Shown piece by piece: positions 15,782 to 23,546 of a stretch of DNA of 33,756 nt (position 1 is its first letter; each line of letters begins with the position of its first letter). The notes under the pieces were generated by a model that was not told where the DNA came from, searched no databases, and saw nothing but the letters and a program-made list of their open reading frames with translations. This DNA is from an uncultured Bacteroidales bacterium (GTDB lineage: Bacteria; Bacteroidota; Bacteroidia; Bacteroidales; FEN-979), in contig CAIKNA010000183.1 of the NCBI GenBank assembly GCA_903828645.1, positions 1 to 33,756 on the forward strand, read 5' to 3'. Made by a program: the position numbers and the translations under genes.

Positions 15782-17095
15782 CTAAATTAACACATCCTCT
15801 TTTTTGCCTTCTCCCTCTATTCCGGAGACCGGAACAATGGTGATGAACTTCGATGCCAGGGTAAAGAGGAGGCAAAAAACTGCGACTCCGGTGGCTGTGA
15901 GGCTCCATTCAACCCATGTTGCCGAATAATTCAGCCATTCGGGACGTGCATCCTGGATCGGAAGATAGGGGGATTCAAGTGTCGGGACGACGATGATATA
16001 GCGGTTGAGCCAGAGCGCGATCACGACCACGACGGCTGTAAGGGTAATATTCCTGATGGTCCTGAACCTTGCAATACCCACCACGATGAGCGGCAGCAGC
16101 ACCCCCACGTAATTGGAGATGATGAACGGCCAGTAGAATTTTTTAAAGAGCAGCTGGATCAGCAATTCATCATTTTTTTCTGAGCCATACCACTTTGTGA
16201 GGTAATCGCTGAAGGTGAAGTAGCCGAAAAAGGCGGCGAGAACAAGCATGATCACGCCAACAGATACGAAATGTTTTTTAGTGATATACTCTTCAAGATG
16301 GTACACTTTCCGGAAGACCCACATGCTGATGATGAGGACGGCGCTCCCGGAGTAGACGGCTGCAATGACGAAATAAGGTCCGAAGATGGTGCTGTGCCAG
16401 CCGGGTTGCAGGGTGACGCTGAAAATCCAGGCCAGTACCGAGTAAACGATGATGGCGATGGCGATGACCATGGTGGCCATGATGTCGGTAGCCCTGTTTA
16501 ACCGTTCCTGCTGCTCCGGGGTTCCGGTATAGCCAAGCGCCAGTGTCTTATAGATTTTTTTTCTCCATTTCGGGAGCTGGAGGAGTTCATAATCCCTTAA
16601 TGTAGCCAGGTCGCGCAGTATGGCAAGATAGAGGAAGATAAAACAGCCGAAAATATCGGTTGAGATGGCGATAACGTCCCAGGTGATGGGCGATTGGATT
16701 CTCCCGAAAAGGATCAGGTATGGCAGGCGGTCGAGCCGGCCGATGCAAAGAAGAATGAAGCAGGGGCCGATGAGCAGTGAAATGACCGTGATAAATTCTG
16801 CCATGCGTATAACCGGCTTGCGCCAGGCTGTTTTAAAGAGGTGGAGGGTGCCGGAGATAAGCGCCCCAGCGTAACTCACTCCCATGAAGAAAATGAAATT
16901 CACAATGTATACGCCCCATACCACGTTGTCGCGCATGCCAGTAACGATATGGCCGTTAAGCACCTGGTCCATAAATGCATAGAAGCCAAGTCCGATCACA
17001 CCAAGGAGGAAGGCGATCCAGGCATATCCCTGTATGGAAGTCCGCTCGAGCTGAGGGGCAAAATCTCTTAATGGATTTTTTTGTTGTGGGTCCAT
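15782..17095 (-). CDS. NrfD/PsrC-family quinone-interacting membrane subunit
   Basis: 437 residues with about ten hydrophobic helices, in the pattern of NrfD, PsrC, HybB and ActC. These proteins exchange electrons between the quinone pool and a partner iron-sulfur subunit (family knowledge). Family-like features include the N-terminal 'GMRDNVVWGVYIVNFIFFMGVSYAGALIS' block (positions ~54-83) and 'GPYFVIAAVYSGSAVLI'. It carries no redox-cofactor Cys motif, as expected. Two bases separate it from the ferredoxin gene upstream, the classical FeS-NrfD pair. It probably faces menaquinone in the inner membrane. Confidence 0.9.
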   Translation of the reverse strand: MDPQQKNPLRDFAPQLERTSIQGYAWIAFLLGVIGLGFYAFMDQVLNGHIVTGMRDNVVWGVYIVNFIFFMGVSYAGALISGTLHLFKTAWRKPVIRMAEFITVISLLIGPCFILLCIGRLDRLPYLILFGRIQSPITWDVIAISTDIFGCFIFLYLAILRDLATLRDYELLQLPKWRKKIYKTLALGYTGTPEQQERLNRATDIMATMVIAIAIIVYSVLAWIFSVTLQPGWHSTIFGPYFVIAAVYSGSAVLIISMWVFRKVYHLEEYITKKHFVSVGVIMLVLAAFFGYFTFSDYLTKWYGSEKNDELLIQLLFKKFYWPFIISNYVGVLLPLIVVGIARFRTIRNITLTAVVVVIALWLNRYIIVVPTLESPYLPIQDARPEWLNYSATWVEWSLTATGVAVFCLLFTLASKFITIVPVSGIEGEGKKEDVLI

Positions 17096-17097
17096 GG

Positions 17098-18060
17098 TTA
17101 CTTTTTATTTTTTTTACTGTATGGCGTGTCCTTGTATCTTTCCTGAATAACCGGGTCAAGGTTGTTGAATCCGCGGTCAACTTCGAATTGCCGCTCTACG
17201 GGAGGGAGGTAATAGACACACGGGCGGGTTCCCAGGGTTTCAAGATAACGGTAACCGGCCCGGTCGCTGATGAGTTTGCTGAACTGGAAGGTTTCGGTGC
17301 CATTGGTGACCGTATCCTCGTCAACATCGCCAAAATAAATGACTCCCATCGGGCAGGCAGCGGCGCAATAGGGAATTTTGCCAACCCGGATGAGGTCGGG
17401 GCAAAAGTCACACTTTGAAACGGTACCTTCCTTACCCGGGCTGCCTGCTTCGGGGGAATAGGGCTCTTTATCGTCCTCAAATTCCTTGTAATGCTTCCAC
17501 GCAAAAACACGGGTTGAGTAGGGGCAGCCGGTCATACAGAATTTACAGCCGATGCACCGTTCATTGTCGATAAGCACAATGCCGTCGCTGCGCTTGTAGG
17601 TGGCCCCGACCGGGCATACGCTCACGCACAGCGGGTTGTCGCAATGGAAGCAGGGTTTTGGGAACCAGTAGGGCGATGTTTTTTCAGAATCCTGGAGCAG
17701 GTACACCTTCATAAATTCCTGGCTTTTGGGAAGGTGGTGCCCTTTCTGACAGGCTTCGACGCATTTCCGGGCGTTTTTGCACTTTCCAAGGTCGATGACC
17801 ATCACAAATTTACGGCCGGGAATCCCGTGATGGGACTCTTCGCGTGAAACGCGGGGCAGTTTCAGCAACCCTTTGTCGACCTCCATGATTTCACCATCGG
17901 TGGTAAGAACTTTGACCTTTTCACCGGTTTCGGTGGCGGTTGCATCTACATATGCCGCGATCAGTCCGCTGCCAATGGCAACACCGGCTCCGGCAATAAG
18001 TCCTTTTTTGAGGAACTGACGACGGGAGTTTTTCTGGTTTTTATTCAATTCTTCTTCCAT
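17098..18060 (-). CDS. Tat-exported four-cluster ferredoxin subunit (NrfC/PsrB/DsrO type)
   Basis: 320 residues. A twin-arginine leader 'SRRQFLKKG' with a hydrophobic core predicts folding before export. Cys groups fit up to four cubane clusters: C137-C140-C145-C149, C169-C172-C175-C179, C217-C220 with C232-C236, and C94-C100-C104. The last group is one ligand short: the usual C-x2-C-x2-C-x3-C reads 'CKNARKCVEAC', with Ala at the second Cys. The protein should sit on the outer face of the membrane and link NrfD with the haem subunits. It lies 11 bases after the cytochrome b gene and 2 bases before NrfD. There is no molybdopterin subunit nearby, so it is unlikely to be part of a classical Psr/Phs reductase. 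Confidence 0.92.
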   Translation of the reverse strand: MEEELNKNQKNSRRQFLKKGLIAGAGVAIGSGLIAAYVDATATETGEKVKVLTTDGEIMEVDKGLLKLPRVSREESHHGIPGRKFVMVIDLGKCKNARKCVEACQKGHHLPKSQEFMKVYLLQDSEKTSPYWFPKPCFHCDNPLCVSVCPVGATYKRSDGIVLIDNERCIGCKFCMTGCPYSTRVFAWKHYKEFEDDKEPYSPEAGSPGKEGTVSKCDFCPDLIRVGKIPYCAAACPMGVIYFGDVDEDTVTNGTETFQFSKLISDRAGYRYLETLGTRPCVYYLPPVERQFEVDRGFNNLDPVIQERYKDTPYSKKNKK

Positions 18061-18071
18061 GTGCAGGAATG

Positions 18072-18695
18072 TTAGTGTGATTCATGGTAACCATTGATCA
18101 TGCTTTTAAAGTTGCTTGTAGGATTTTTCCCGATGGTGCAAAAATAGACATGTACACACATGATAATGCTGACTGCAAAGCCTGCCGTGATATGAAAGAG
18201 GTCGGTCAGGTCAAGTCCGCTTAAGCCGACAAAGCTTTTGACGGTGATTTCAGGGTAGAGCAGCCCCCATCCCGAGAGGATCAGGAACGGGACAAATCCG
18301 TACATCAGCACTACGTAAGTAACCTGTTGCAGGGGATTGAATTTCTGCTCCTCCGTTACCGGGAAAGGTGCGTTTTCTTTTTTAAAAAGTCCGACGGTAT
18401 AGTAAATGAACTGCTTTTGAAGACGAATCAGGAATCCTTTCACGGGAATAACATAATAGGCGCCATTGGGGGTGAAGAGGTTGCCGAGAAAAAACAACCC
18501 GTAGCTGACGGAGAGGATGATTCCGGCGATGTTGTGCACGGAAACGGCGGCATTGAATTTCACCACGGTTTCCGGATTTGAAAACTGGATGCTTAACCCT
18601 GTGATGATCAATATCAGGCAGAGAATCGCATTTGTCATGTGCCAGATCCTGATCCAGACAGGATAGAGGTAGAGTCGTTCGTTTTGATGGTTCAT
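18072..18695 (-). CDS. Di-haem cytochrome b subunit (b561/FdnI/PhsC-like)
   Basis: 207 residues with four or five membrane helices. The first helix begins at 'PVWIRIWHMTNAILCLILII' with haem-ligand candidate His19. His54 lies in 'VSVHNIAG', and two more candidates are in 'LFHITAGFAVSIIMCVHVY' near residues 168 and 182. The arrangement matches cytochrome b subunits of formate dehydrogenase, thiosulfate reductase and b561 types. It lies nine bases after the seven-haem cytochrome gene and eleven before the ferredoxin. A complex with both cytochrome b and NrfD resembles Hmc/Dsr-like or Geobacter Cbc-type quinone:cytochrome oxidoreductases (established families; the analogy is inference). Confidence 0.88.
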   Translation of the reverse strand: MNHQNERLYLYPVWIRIWHMTNAILCLILIITGLSIQFSNPETVVKFNAAVSVHNIAGIILSVSYGLFFLGNLFTPNGAYYVIPVKGFLIRLQKQFIYYTVGLFKKENAPFPVTEEQKFNPLQQVTYVVLMYGFVPFLILSGWGLLYPEITVKSFVGLSGLDLTDLFHITAGFAVSIIMCVHVYFCTIGKNPTSNFKSMINGYHESH

Positions 18696-18704
18696 AGGTT
18701 CGTT

Positions 18705-19724
18705 TTATTTTTTAATGCGCAGCGCCGCATGGATCATGATAACCAAAATGGTAAGTGCGAAAATTGCAAGGCTGATGTAGTTCAGGGTGTTGCTTTTATC
18801 GGGGCCGATGGTTGTGGCATCGCCCATCAGCAGTCCCTTGATGATCCCTTCTTTCTGGATATTTTCACTGACCTTATGCTTGTAAAGTGATGCATAAAGG
18901 ATTGAATTTTTTGAGTGGCACGATTCGCACTTTCTCACGGCCATTTTTTTGGGCATGATATGATGTGCCACAACCAGGGTGTCGTCATTTTTAGCATGAC
19001 ATTCGATGCAGCGCACATTGGTGAAGTGCGATGCCTGGTTTGGCAGCCATTCATGTTTGCTTAAAATATTCGGTTTTGCCTTGTCGGTGAGGAGCTGGTA
19101 GTTTTTCAAATCCCCGTGACAGTTAAGACAAATCATATTATCGTAGGTAATGGTCTCTTTAAGGTTCTCATTGGTACGGGCATTGATCTTATAGGTATGT
19201 GCGTTGTGACACATCCAGCAGGTAAAATCAGCGCTGTGTTTTTCGGAATGGACGCTTGCCTGGAATTCCGTTTCAATCTGTTCAAATTTAAATTTCGCAT
19301 ATTTCTCATCGCCGCCATGGCAGTCGATGCAATTGGCCTTGGCTTCCATACGCAGGTTTCCGGCGTGGGGGAAGGTGCCATAATCTTCGGAATGGCAATC
19401 GGTGCATTTGAACCCGCGGTGGTTTGATACATAAAAAACATCGCGGCTCAGCACCAGCTCTCCGTACATCCGTTTTGTGACTGTTTTTTTCGACTCCGGA
19501 TTTTCGTAAGTATATTTTGACTGACCATGACATTTGAGGCAGTTTTCATTCTCCGTGGCATTTTTAAACCCCGAGAGGTCGACCCTGGAAGGTTTTTCCT
19601 CTTCTGCCTGAGAGGGTTTTCCCGGGGCTGTATCCGATGTTTTTACCAGGGTGAATGCGAGGGTAAACAGCATCAGCAGTACCAGGACGACCCACGCTGG
19701 CCGGATGTTGGTTTTATAGATCAT
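18705..19724 (-). CDS. Seven-haem membrane-anchored cytochrome c
   Basis: 339 residues with exactly seven CXXCH motifs, at C62, C107, C132, C169, C199, C239 and C266. They lie between an N-terminal signal/anchor helix (residues ~9-27) and a C-terminal helix (~316-334), so the haem domain should be periplasmic and tethered at both ends. Extra His (for example H102, H120, H159 and H224) could serve as distal ligands. It is the first gene of the five-gene minus-strand operon, and a hairpin terminator lies just upstream. Expected role: accept electrons from, or deliver them to, the cytochrome b/ferredoxin/NrfD core. No active-site haem of the NrfA CXXCK type is present, so nitrite reduction by NrfA-like chemistry is not indicated. 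Confidence 0.93.
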   Translation of the reverse strand: MIYKTNIRPAWVVLVLLMLFTLAFTLVKTSDTAPGKPSQAEEEKPSRVDLSGFKNATENENCLKCHGQSKYTYENPESKKTVTKRMYGELVLSRDVFYVSNHRGFKCTDCHSEDYGTFPHAGNLRMEAKANCIDCHGGDEKYAKFKFEQIETEFQASVHSEKHSADFTCWMCHNAHTYKINARTNENLKETITYDNMICLNCHGDLKNYQLLTDKAKPNILSKHEWLPNQASHFTNVRCIECHAKNDDTLVVAHHIMPKKMAVRKCESCHSKNSILYASLYKHKVSENIQKEGIIKGLLMGDATTIGPDKSNTLNYISLAIFALTILVIMIHAALRIKK

Positions 19725-19766
19725 AGTTGTTGGTGTGGTGAGTTATTCGGGGTGGTTTGCAAAAAG

Positions 19767-19805
19767 AAATGGGTGTTAACGGGAAAGCCCGGTTAACACC
19801 CATTT
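19767..19805 (-). terminator. Strong hairpin terminator after the mono-haem cytochrome gene
   Basis: Arms 19767-19783 and 19788-19805 pair over about 17 bases (core GGGTGTTAAC with GTTAACACCC) with one bulged base and the loop AAAG. On the minus strand the stem is followed by a T-rich run (TTTCTTTTTG). It separates the cytochrome c gene at 19834-20247 from the five-gene operon. Confidence 0.8.
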
Positions 19806-19833
19806 TGTGAATCATTGTTGAATCATCATGCAC

Positions 19834-20247
19834 TTACTTCTTCAATGTACGCATGAAGGCAACCAATGCCCAGCGATCGTTGGCTTCTGGAATTTTCTTT
19901 TCATAGGCAGGCATTTCATCACGGCCTACATTGGTACGAAAGAAAAGTTCGCCATCGGTGGAAGCCTGGAAGGCGGCGGATGAGAAGTCGCCCGGATTGG
20001 TCTTTAATGAAGCGGCTTTTGGTCCGTCACCCAAACCTTTGCTTCCGTGGCATGATTTGCAATGTTTTGCCCAAAGTTCCTTACCGGCAGCGGCGTCGGC
20101 TTTTGCAGGAGCTTTCACGGATTTGTCTTTATCAGGAACCGGCCATGGTTTTGCTTTTGCCTGTGCCTGAACGGCGTTTCCAAAGAGGAAAACTACAGCA
20201 ATGACTGCAGTTACCATAATTGTTGCGATTTTTGTTGTTGTTTTCAT
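19834..20247 (-). CDS. Small class I-type mono-haem cytochrome c
   Basis: 137 residues. A signal peptide (~1-28, ending 'AVQAQA') is followed by one haem motif, 'HCKSCHGSKGLGDGP' at C63-H67, and a probable axial Met112 in 'RDEMPAYEKKI'. The C-terminal helix 'DRWALVAFMRTLKK' is typical of cytochrome c class I. It is a soluble periplasmic electron shuttle. It begins 42 bases after the DUF5777 gene stops and is followed by a strong terminator, so it probably closes a three-gene unit with DUF5777 and the cytochrome lipoprotein. It could bridge the inner-membrane complex and the outer membrane (inference). Confidence 0.92.
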   Translation of the reverse strand: MKTTTKIATIMVTAVIAVVFLFGNAVQAQAKAKPWPVPDKDKSVKAPAKADAAAGKELWAKHCKSCHGSKGLGDGPKAASLKTNPGDFSSAAFQASTDGELFFRTNVGRDEMPAYEKKIPEANDRWALVAFMRTLKK

Positions 20248-20289
20248 AGTTTTGATTTTTGTTAGTAAACAATTTGAAGAATGGGTGAA

Positions 20290-21348
20290 CTAAAAGGTCC
20301 ACAACCGGGTAATATTGAATCCAAGAAGGATATATCCGTTATAGGGGTTGTTGTAATTATACATGGCGGTTTCCTGCGGCACCAGACCGTTAGCTGCCGT
20401 CATGAAGATCTGGAAAGTATGGGTGCTGGTTGAAATTTCGACTCCTACGCCCATGTTGGGCCATGGAGCCGTGTTGAGATAGGTGAAAAGAGGTTGGGAA
20501 TAGCTGAGCATCACCGATGTTTGCGGGCTGACTTTGAGCCTGCCGATCCCGGAGAGGCTGATGTTGTCGTTTTTCATGCCATTTGCATGGTTGTTTGCCA
20601 TTTCGGCCATGTCGACCAGGTTGTAATGCACCCATGAAATTCCCAGCTGTGCAGAAAATTCTTTGCAGAACCGGCGGGCGAACATGAATTCGGCATAGTA
20701 TGAAAACCTGTAAGAGGCCTTGAAGGTTTTATCAAAAAGGGAGCTCAGGTCGGTAGCGTTTGCACCCTTGAGCCCTGTTGCCTGGTTGTAAGTGATATAG
20801 TTCAGCCCGTACATGGTATCGTTTTGTACGGCCTGGTTCTTGATACTAGATCTGAAAGCGGTATCTTTAACAAGAGAATTGTAATCGAGATCCGATGACA
20901 ATTTATTGTTTCCAAGGAAGGCTTTATCCCTGCAATCGATGGCAACATCGCCGAAAAAGGTGATGGTGAGCGGGAATCCTCCTTTACGCTGACGGACGAT
21001 GTTGTACTTCAGGCTGAAATCCTGCAGTCTTTTCACTTTAGTGGTTCCAAAACCGACCTCAAGGTTTTTGGTAATGGTATAATTCATGCCGAGCCGGATG
21101 TTGGAGGAGCCCCAGATTCCCCAGAGATCGGACCATTTTTGCTGGATCGTTCCAAAATCGTGCTGGATGACAAATTCGAGTGTTTTTGCCGGGGGCAGGG
21201 AAACGGTTTGGTCAGCGATGAAATACCCGCTCTCAAATGGCGCTTTTACCAATGGTTTTTGTGCCGGCTGTTCAGGAACCGAATCCTGGGCAATCACCAT
21301 TCCAACACCACTCATCATGAAGATGGCGCCGAGCAATAATCGTTTCAT
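20290..21348 (-). CDS. DUF5777 family outer-membrane beta-barrel protein
   Basis: About 352 residues from ATG 21348. The frame extends to a TTG at 21402, but the signal peptide 'MKRLLLGAIFMMSGVGMVIA' starts at 21348. The conserved DUF5777 opening is clear: 'PFESGYFIADQTVSLPP', 'TLEFVIQHDFGTI', 'DLWGIWGSSNIRLGMNY', 'LEVGFGTTKVKRLQDFSLKY'. Strands alternate to the end, finishing with an aromatic C-terminus (…LWTF), as in outer-membrane barrels. In Bacteroidota this family tends to sit beside c-type cytochromes and YceI-like genes (family knowledge). Here it lies between a cytochrome lipoprotein and a soluble cytochrome, so a porin role in electron transfer is a reasonable hypothesis. Confidence 0.87.
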   Translation of the reverse strand: MKRLLLGAIFMMSGVGMVIAQDSVPEQPAQKPLVKAPFESGYFIADQTVSLPPAKTLEFVIQHDFGTIQQKWSDLWGIWGSSNIRLGMNYTITKNLEVGFGTTKVKRLQDFSLKYNIVRQRKGGFPLTITFFGDVAIDCRDKAFLGNNKLSSDLDYNSLVKDTAFRSSIKNQAVQNDTMYGLNYITYNQATGLKGANATDLSSLFDKTFKASYRFSYYAEFMFARRFCKEFSAQLGISWVHYNLVDMAEMANNHANGMKNDNISLSGIGRLKVSPQTSVMLSYSQPLFTYLNTAPWPNMGVGVEISTSTHTFQIFMTAANGLVPQETAMYNYNNPYNGYILLGFNITRLWTF

Positions 21349-21402
21349 GTAACCCATCATATATGTATGCATTTCGATTAAATATTTGTGTGAATAATTC
21401 AA

Positions 21403-21798
21403 TTAGTTATTTTTCGCGCCCTGCCTGATCCATTTATAGGTTGAATCGGCATTTGCCTTGTTGCAATATTGTGACATCCCGCCACCGGTTGCCATCTGCT
21501 TATAGAGGATGCTGTTTCCCGGAGTTACGGTGTCGATCATGCCTTGCATGCTCATCAATGACTGGTAAGACTTCCCGGCGACCAGTGTCGGTGAATTCTG
21601 ACCCGTTCCGTGGCACATGGTGCATTTTGCCGAGAAGATGGGTTGTATTTCCCCGGAAAAACTGATTTTATTCTCATTGGGAGAGGGCGGGGCGATGACG
21701 ACAGGAGGATCCGTTACAATTAGATCCTTCGTACAGGATGAAAAGATAAAAAGCACGAAAAAGATCGTAATCAGATTTTTCAACTTTTTGCTTTGCAT
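21403..21798 (-). CDS. Mono-haem cytochrome c lipoprotein
   Basis: 131 residues. A lipoprotein signal ends 'FIFSSC' with the lipidated Cys at 22. A Pro-rich linker ('DPPVVIAPPSP') leads to a haem domain with 'IQPIFSAKCTMCHGTG' (C59-H63). The 'EIQPIF...C..CH' pattern is common in Bacteroidota surface or periplasmic cytochrome lipoproteins. A second, non-haem Cys lies in 'SQYCNKANADSTYKWI'. It is the first gene of a probable operon with DUF5777 and the small cytochrome c. A bidirectional terminator at 21881-21904 separates it from the multihaem gene upstream. Confidence 0.9.
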   Translation of the reverse strand: MQSKKLKNLITIFFVLFIFSSCTKDLIVTDPPVVIAPPSPNENKISFSGEIQPIFSAKCTMCHGTGQNSPTLVAGKSYQSLMSMQGMIDTVTPGNSILYKQMATGGGMSQYCNKANADSTYKWIRQGAKNN

Positions 21799-21880
21799 AA
21801 TGAATTTTTTTGGGTTGAATGATTCGTTGATGGTTTTTATGAAGCAATGATAATGAAAATTATTTTCTTGTTTGAAAAAA

Positions 21881-21904
21881 AGGCTTCAGGAGGTCCTGAA
21901 GCCT
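21881..21904. terminator. Bidirectional rho-independent terminator
   Basis: AGGCTTCAGG (21881-21890) and CCTGAAGCCT (21895-21904) form a perfect 10-bp stem with the loop AGGT. A run of A precedes it and a run of T follows, so it can work in both directions. It ends the minus-strand multihaem transcript 22 bases after its stop codon. Confidence 0.92.
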
Positions 21905-21926
21905 TTTTTATGATCATAGAACTTTT

Positions 21927-23291
21927 TTAAAGGTTCGCAGCAGTCATGGCTGCAATTGTGTTGGTCAGAAGAGCTGTCACATACTGGGTATTGTGAATAC
22001 CAAGGCTGTATTCCCTTAAGCAGAACTGGAAGTTGATGAGGGCACCCGTTTGTACATTCAACAGTTTGGGGAATTTGGGTTTGGTCATATTTACAGCATT
22101 TGTGCTGTAAGGATCTCTCCAGTAACCGGCATCGTTTGTTCCCGGGGTGTAGATGTCAAGATAACCATCCTGGTTGCCTGTGGCAACACCTGCCCACAAA
22201 TTCGATGAAGTGGCGTCTTTGTGAAGAATATCATGTCCGCCGCCGGCGGCATTGATTTTCGTTGCGAGTTGGTCAAGCAGGGATTTTACATTGCTCCTGG
22301 TCGTTGCCCATTTCGAAGAGGATGCACTCAGGGGGCTGTCAGCATGACATCCGGTTACATTGCAGCCATTGAAGTTCCAGGTTGTACCTGATCCCAGCGG
22401 GGTTTCAATTGCGTTCCTTACGTTGAAGGAGTGTCCGCCGGCAACACCGGTCATTGGGGTTGCCATATGGCAATCCTGGCAGGAAGCTACCGTTGTATGT
22501 TTTGAATTGGTGTAAGAAAGCGTACCGGGGAATTCAATGGCACCTTTACCTGCATATACGCCGCCAACGGCACCGTAATGGATGTGCATCCTGTAAGAAG
22601 GTCTCAGGTACTTATTTTTTGCACCTGCAGCACTGTCGTACATAACGATCAGCGGGAAATTCTTCACAGAGTCATAGTTGAGCAAACGGCCTGAAGGATC
22701 GTTGCCGCAGGTGAGCGGACGGGGCTGGTGGCATTTTACGCATAAATTGCTCCTGCTGCTGTCCTGGGTCAGATCGATCGTCTTGGCACCACCCCACATG
22801 GTCATTGGAACCGGGGCTGTGGATGTCAGGGCAATATCTGCAGTGGTATAAGTAGTATGCAGACTGGTGTGGCAGGTAAAGCAACTGATCGAACCGATTG
22901 CATCGGAAGCAGTTGTGTTGTAAGGATTGGTCCATTTCTGTGTGCCTGCATCAAATGTAAACACCGTTGAAACGTTGTTCTGACACATGTAAATAAAGGC
23001 CTTTTGAGCATGACACGGGGTGCAACCGGTATTTCCTGCTTCTGAGAAGGCCGTGGTTCCGAAATTATGTTTCGACATTTCAAATTCGGTGGCGATTTCA
23101 TCCACAACGGCTTTTGCATGGCAGGCTTTACATTGTTCGGTTGCGTCTTTACCGTCTTTACCGTTAGCGCCGGTCGGGCCGGTAGCACCTGTGGCGCCCT
23201 GGGGGCCTTCCTTGGTGCAGGAAGCTAAAATCAAACACGCCGCCGCGATCATCAATCCGGCGGAAAAAAAGAATTTTTGTAAATTTTTCAT
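21927..23291 (-). CDS. Multihaem cytochrome c lipoprotein with collagen-like N-terminal stretch
   Basis: About 454 residues from ATG 23291. The frame continues upstream to 23426, but the lipoprotein signal 'MKNLQKFFFSAGLMIAAACL' with 'ILASC' (Cys25) begins here. Residues ~29-50 are Gly-X-Y repeats ('GPQGATGATGPTGANGKDGK'), probably a stiff spacer. Five CXXCH motifs follow, at C54, C90, C137, C184 and C271. There is also a CX4CH motif, 'CNVTGCH', at 310-316, giving five or six haems. Unpaired His-rich segments ('RMHIHYG', 'HSFNVRN') may provide distal ligands. It is probably an outer-membrane or surface lipoprotein that handles electrons at the outside (inference). It stands alone between a terminator and the regulator, with two Fnr-like sites upstream. 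Confidence 0.88.
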   Translation of the reverse strand: MKNLQKFFFSAGLMIAAACLILASCTKEGPQGATGATGPTGANGKDGKDATEQCKACHAKAVVDEIATEFEMSKHNFGTTAFSEAGNTGCTPCHAQKAFIYMCQNNVSTVFTFDAGTQKWTNPYNTTASDAIGSISCFTCHTSLHTTYTTADIALTSTAPVPMTMWGGAKTIDLTQDSSRSNLCVKCHQPRPLTCGNDPSGRLLNYDSVKNFPLIVMYDSAAGAKNKYLRPSYRMHIHYGAVGGVYAGKGAIEFPGTLSYTNSKHTTVASCQDCHMATPMTGVAGGHSFNVRNAIETPLGSGTTWNFNGCNVTGCHADSPLSASSSKWATTRSNVKSLLDQLATKINAAGGGHDILHKDATSSNLWAGVATGNQDGYLDIYTPGTNDAGYWRDPYSTNAVNMTKPKFPKLLNVQTGALINFQFCLREYSLGIHNTQYVTALLTNTIAAMTAANL

Positions 23292-23356
23292 ACTCTTACA
23301 GTTTTTGTTAATAATACGTTTATGCAGCGGACAACTTGTGCAAATTGTTTCGGGAA

Positions 23357-23364
23357 CAAAAATA
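23357..23364 (-). promoter_or_regulatory. -7 promoter element of the multihaem lipoprotein gene
   Basis: On the minus strand TATTTTTG matches TAnnTTTG, 65 bases before ATG 23291. I find no TTTG-like -33 element at the right distance, which would fit a promoter that depends on an activator bound at the two upstream palindromes. Confidence 0.5.
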
Positions 23365-23419
23365 TTGAAGTTTATGAAGGGGAGTGTTAATAAGTCGGTG
23401 AGATTTGTTAATATAATAA

Positions 23420-23454
23420 CTGACATATCTCAATTCTTCATTGATATATGTCAA
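23420..23454. promoter_or_regulatory. Pair of Fnr/Crp-type palindromes upstream of the multihaem lipoprotein
   Basis: CTGACATATCTCAA (23420-23433) and TTGATATATGTCAA (23441-23454) both fit TTGA-N6-TCAA, the first with one mismatch. Their centres are 21 bases apart, two helical turns. Together they also form a 14-base inverted repeat with one mismatch and a 5-base spacer. Their centres lie about 65-90 bases upstream of the -7 box. The same motif occurs upstream of the adjacent Crp/Fnr gene. Confidence 0.6.
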
Positions 23455-23546
23455 CATGTTAATGATATAATAATGTTTGACGTGTGCAGGTTTCCTGAAA
23501 TTGCCAAATAAAAGCGGTTAAGAGAGGATTGGCTGTGAATCCTGTA

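Noticed and set aside
17838-17856. parS-like text near GCGTGAAACGC
   Set aside because: It has only a half-site match to the consensus and lies inside the conserved ferredoxin coding sequence.
18705-19724. Assignment of the seven-haem protein as nitrite reductase NrfA or NrfH
   Set aside because: There is no CXXCK active-site motif, the haem count is wrong, and it has two membrane anchors. NrfC/NrfD-like neighbours alone do not justify a Nrf system.
23292-23426. N-terminal extension of the multihaem lipoprotein frame
   Set aside because: It would put 45 residues before a perfect lipoprotein signal peptide and would cover the -7 promoter box. ATG 23291 is preferred.
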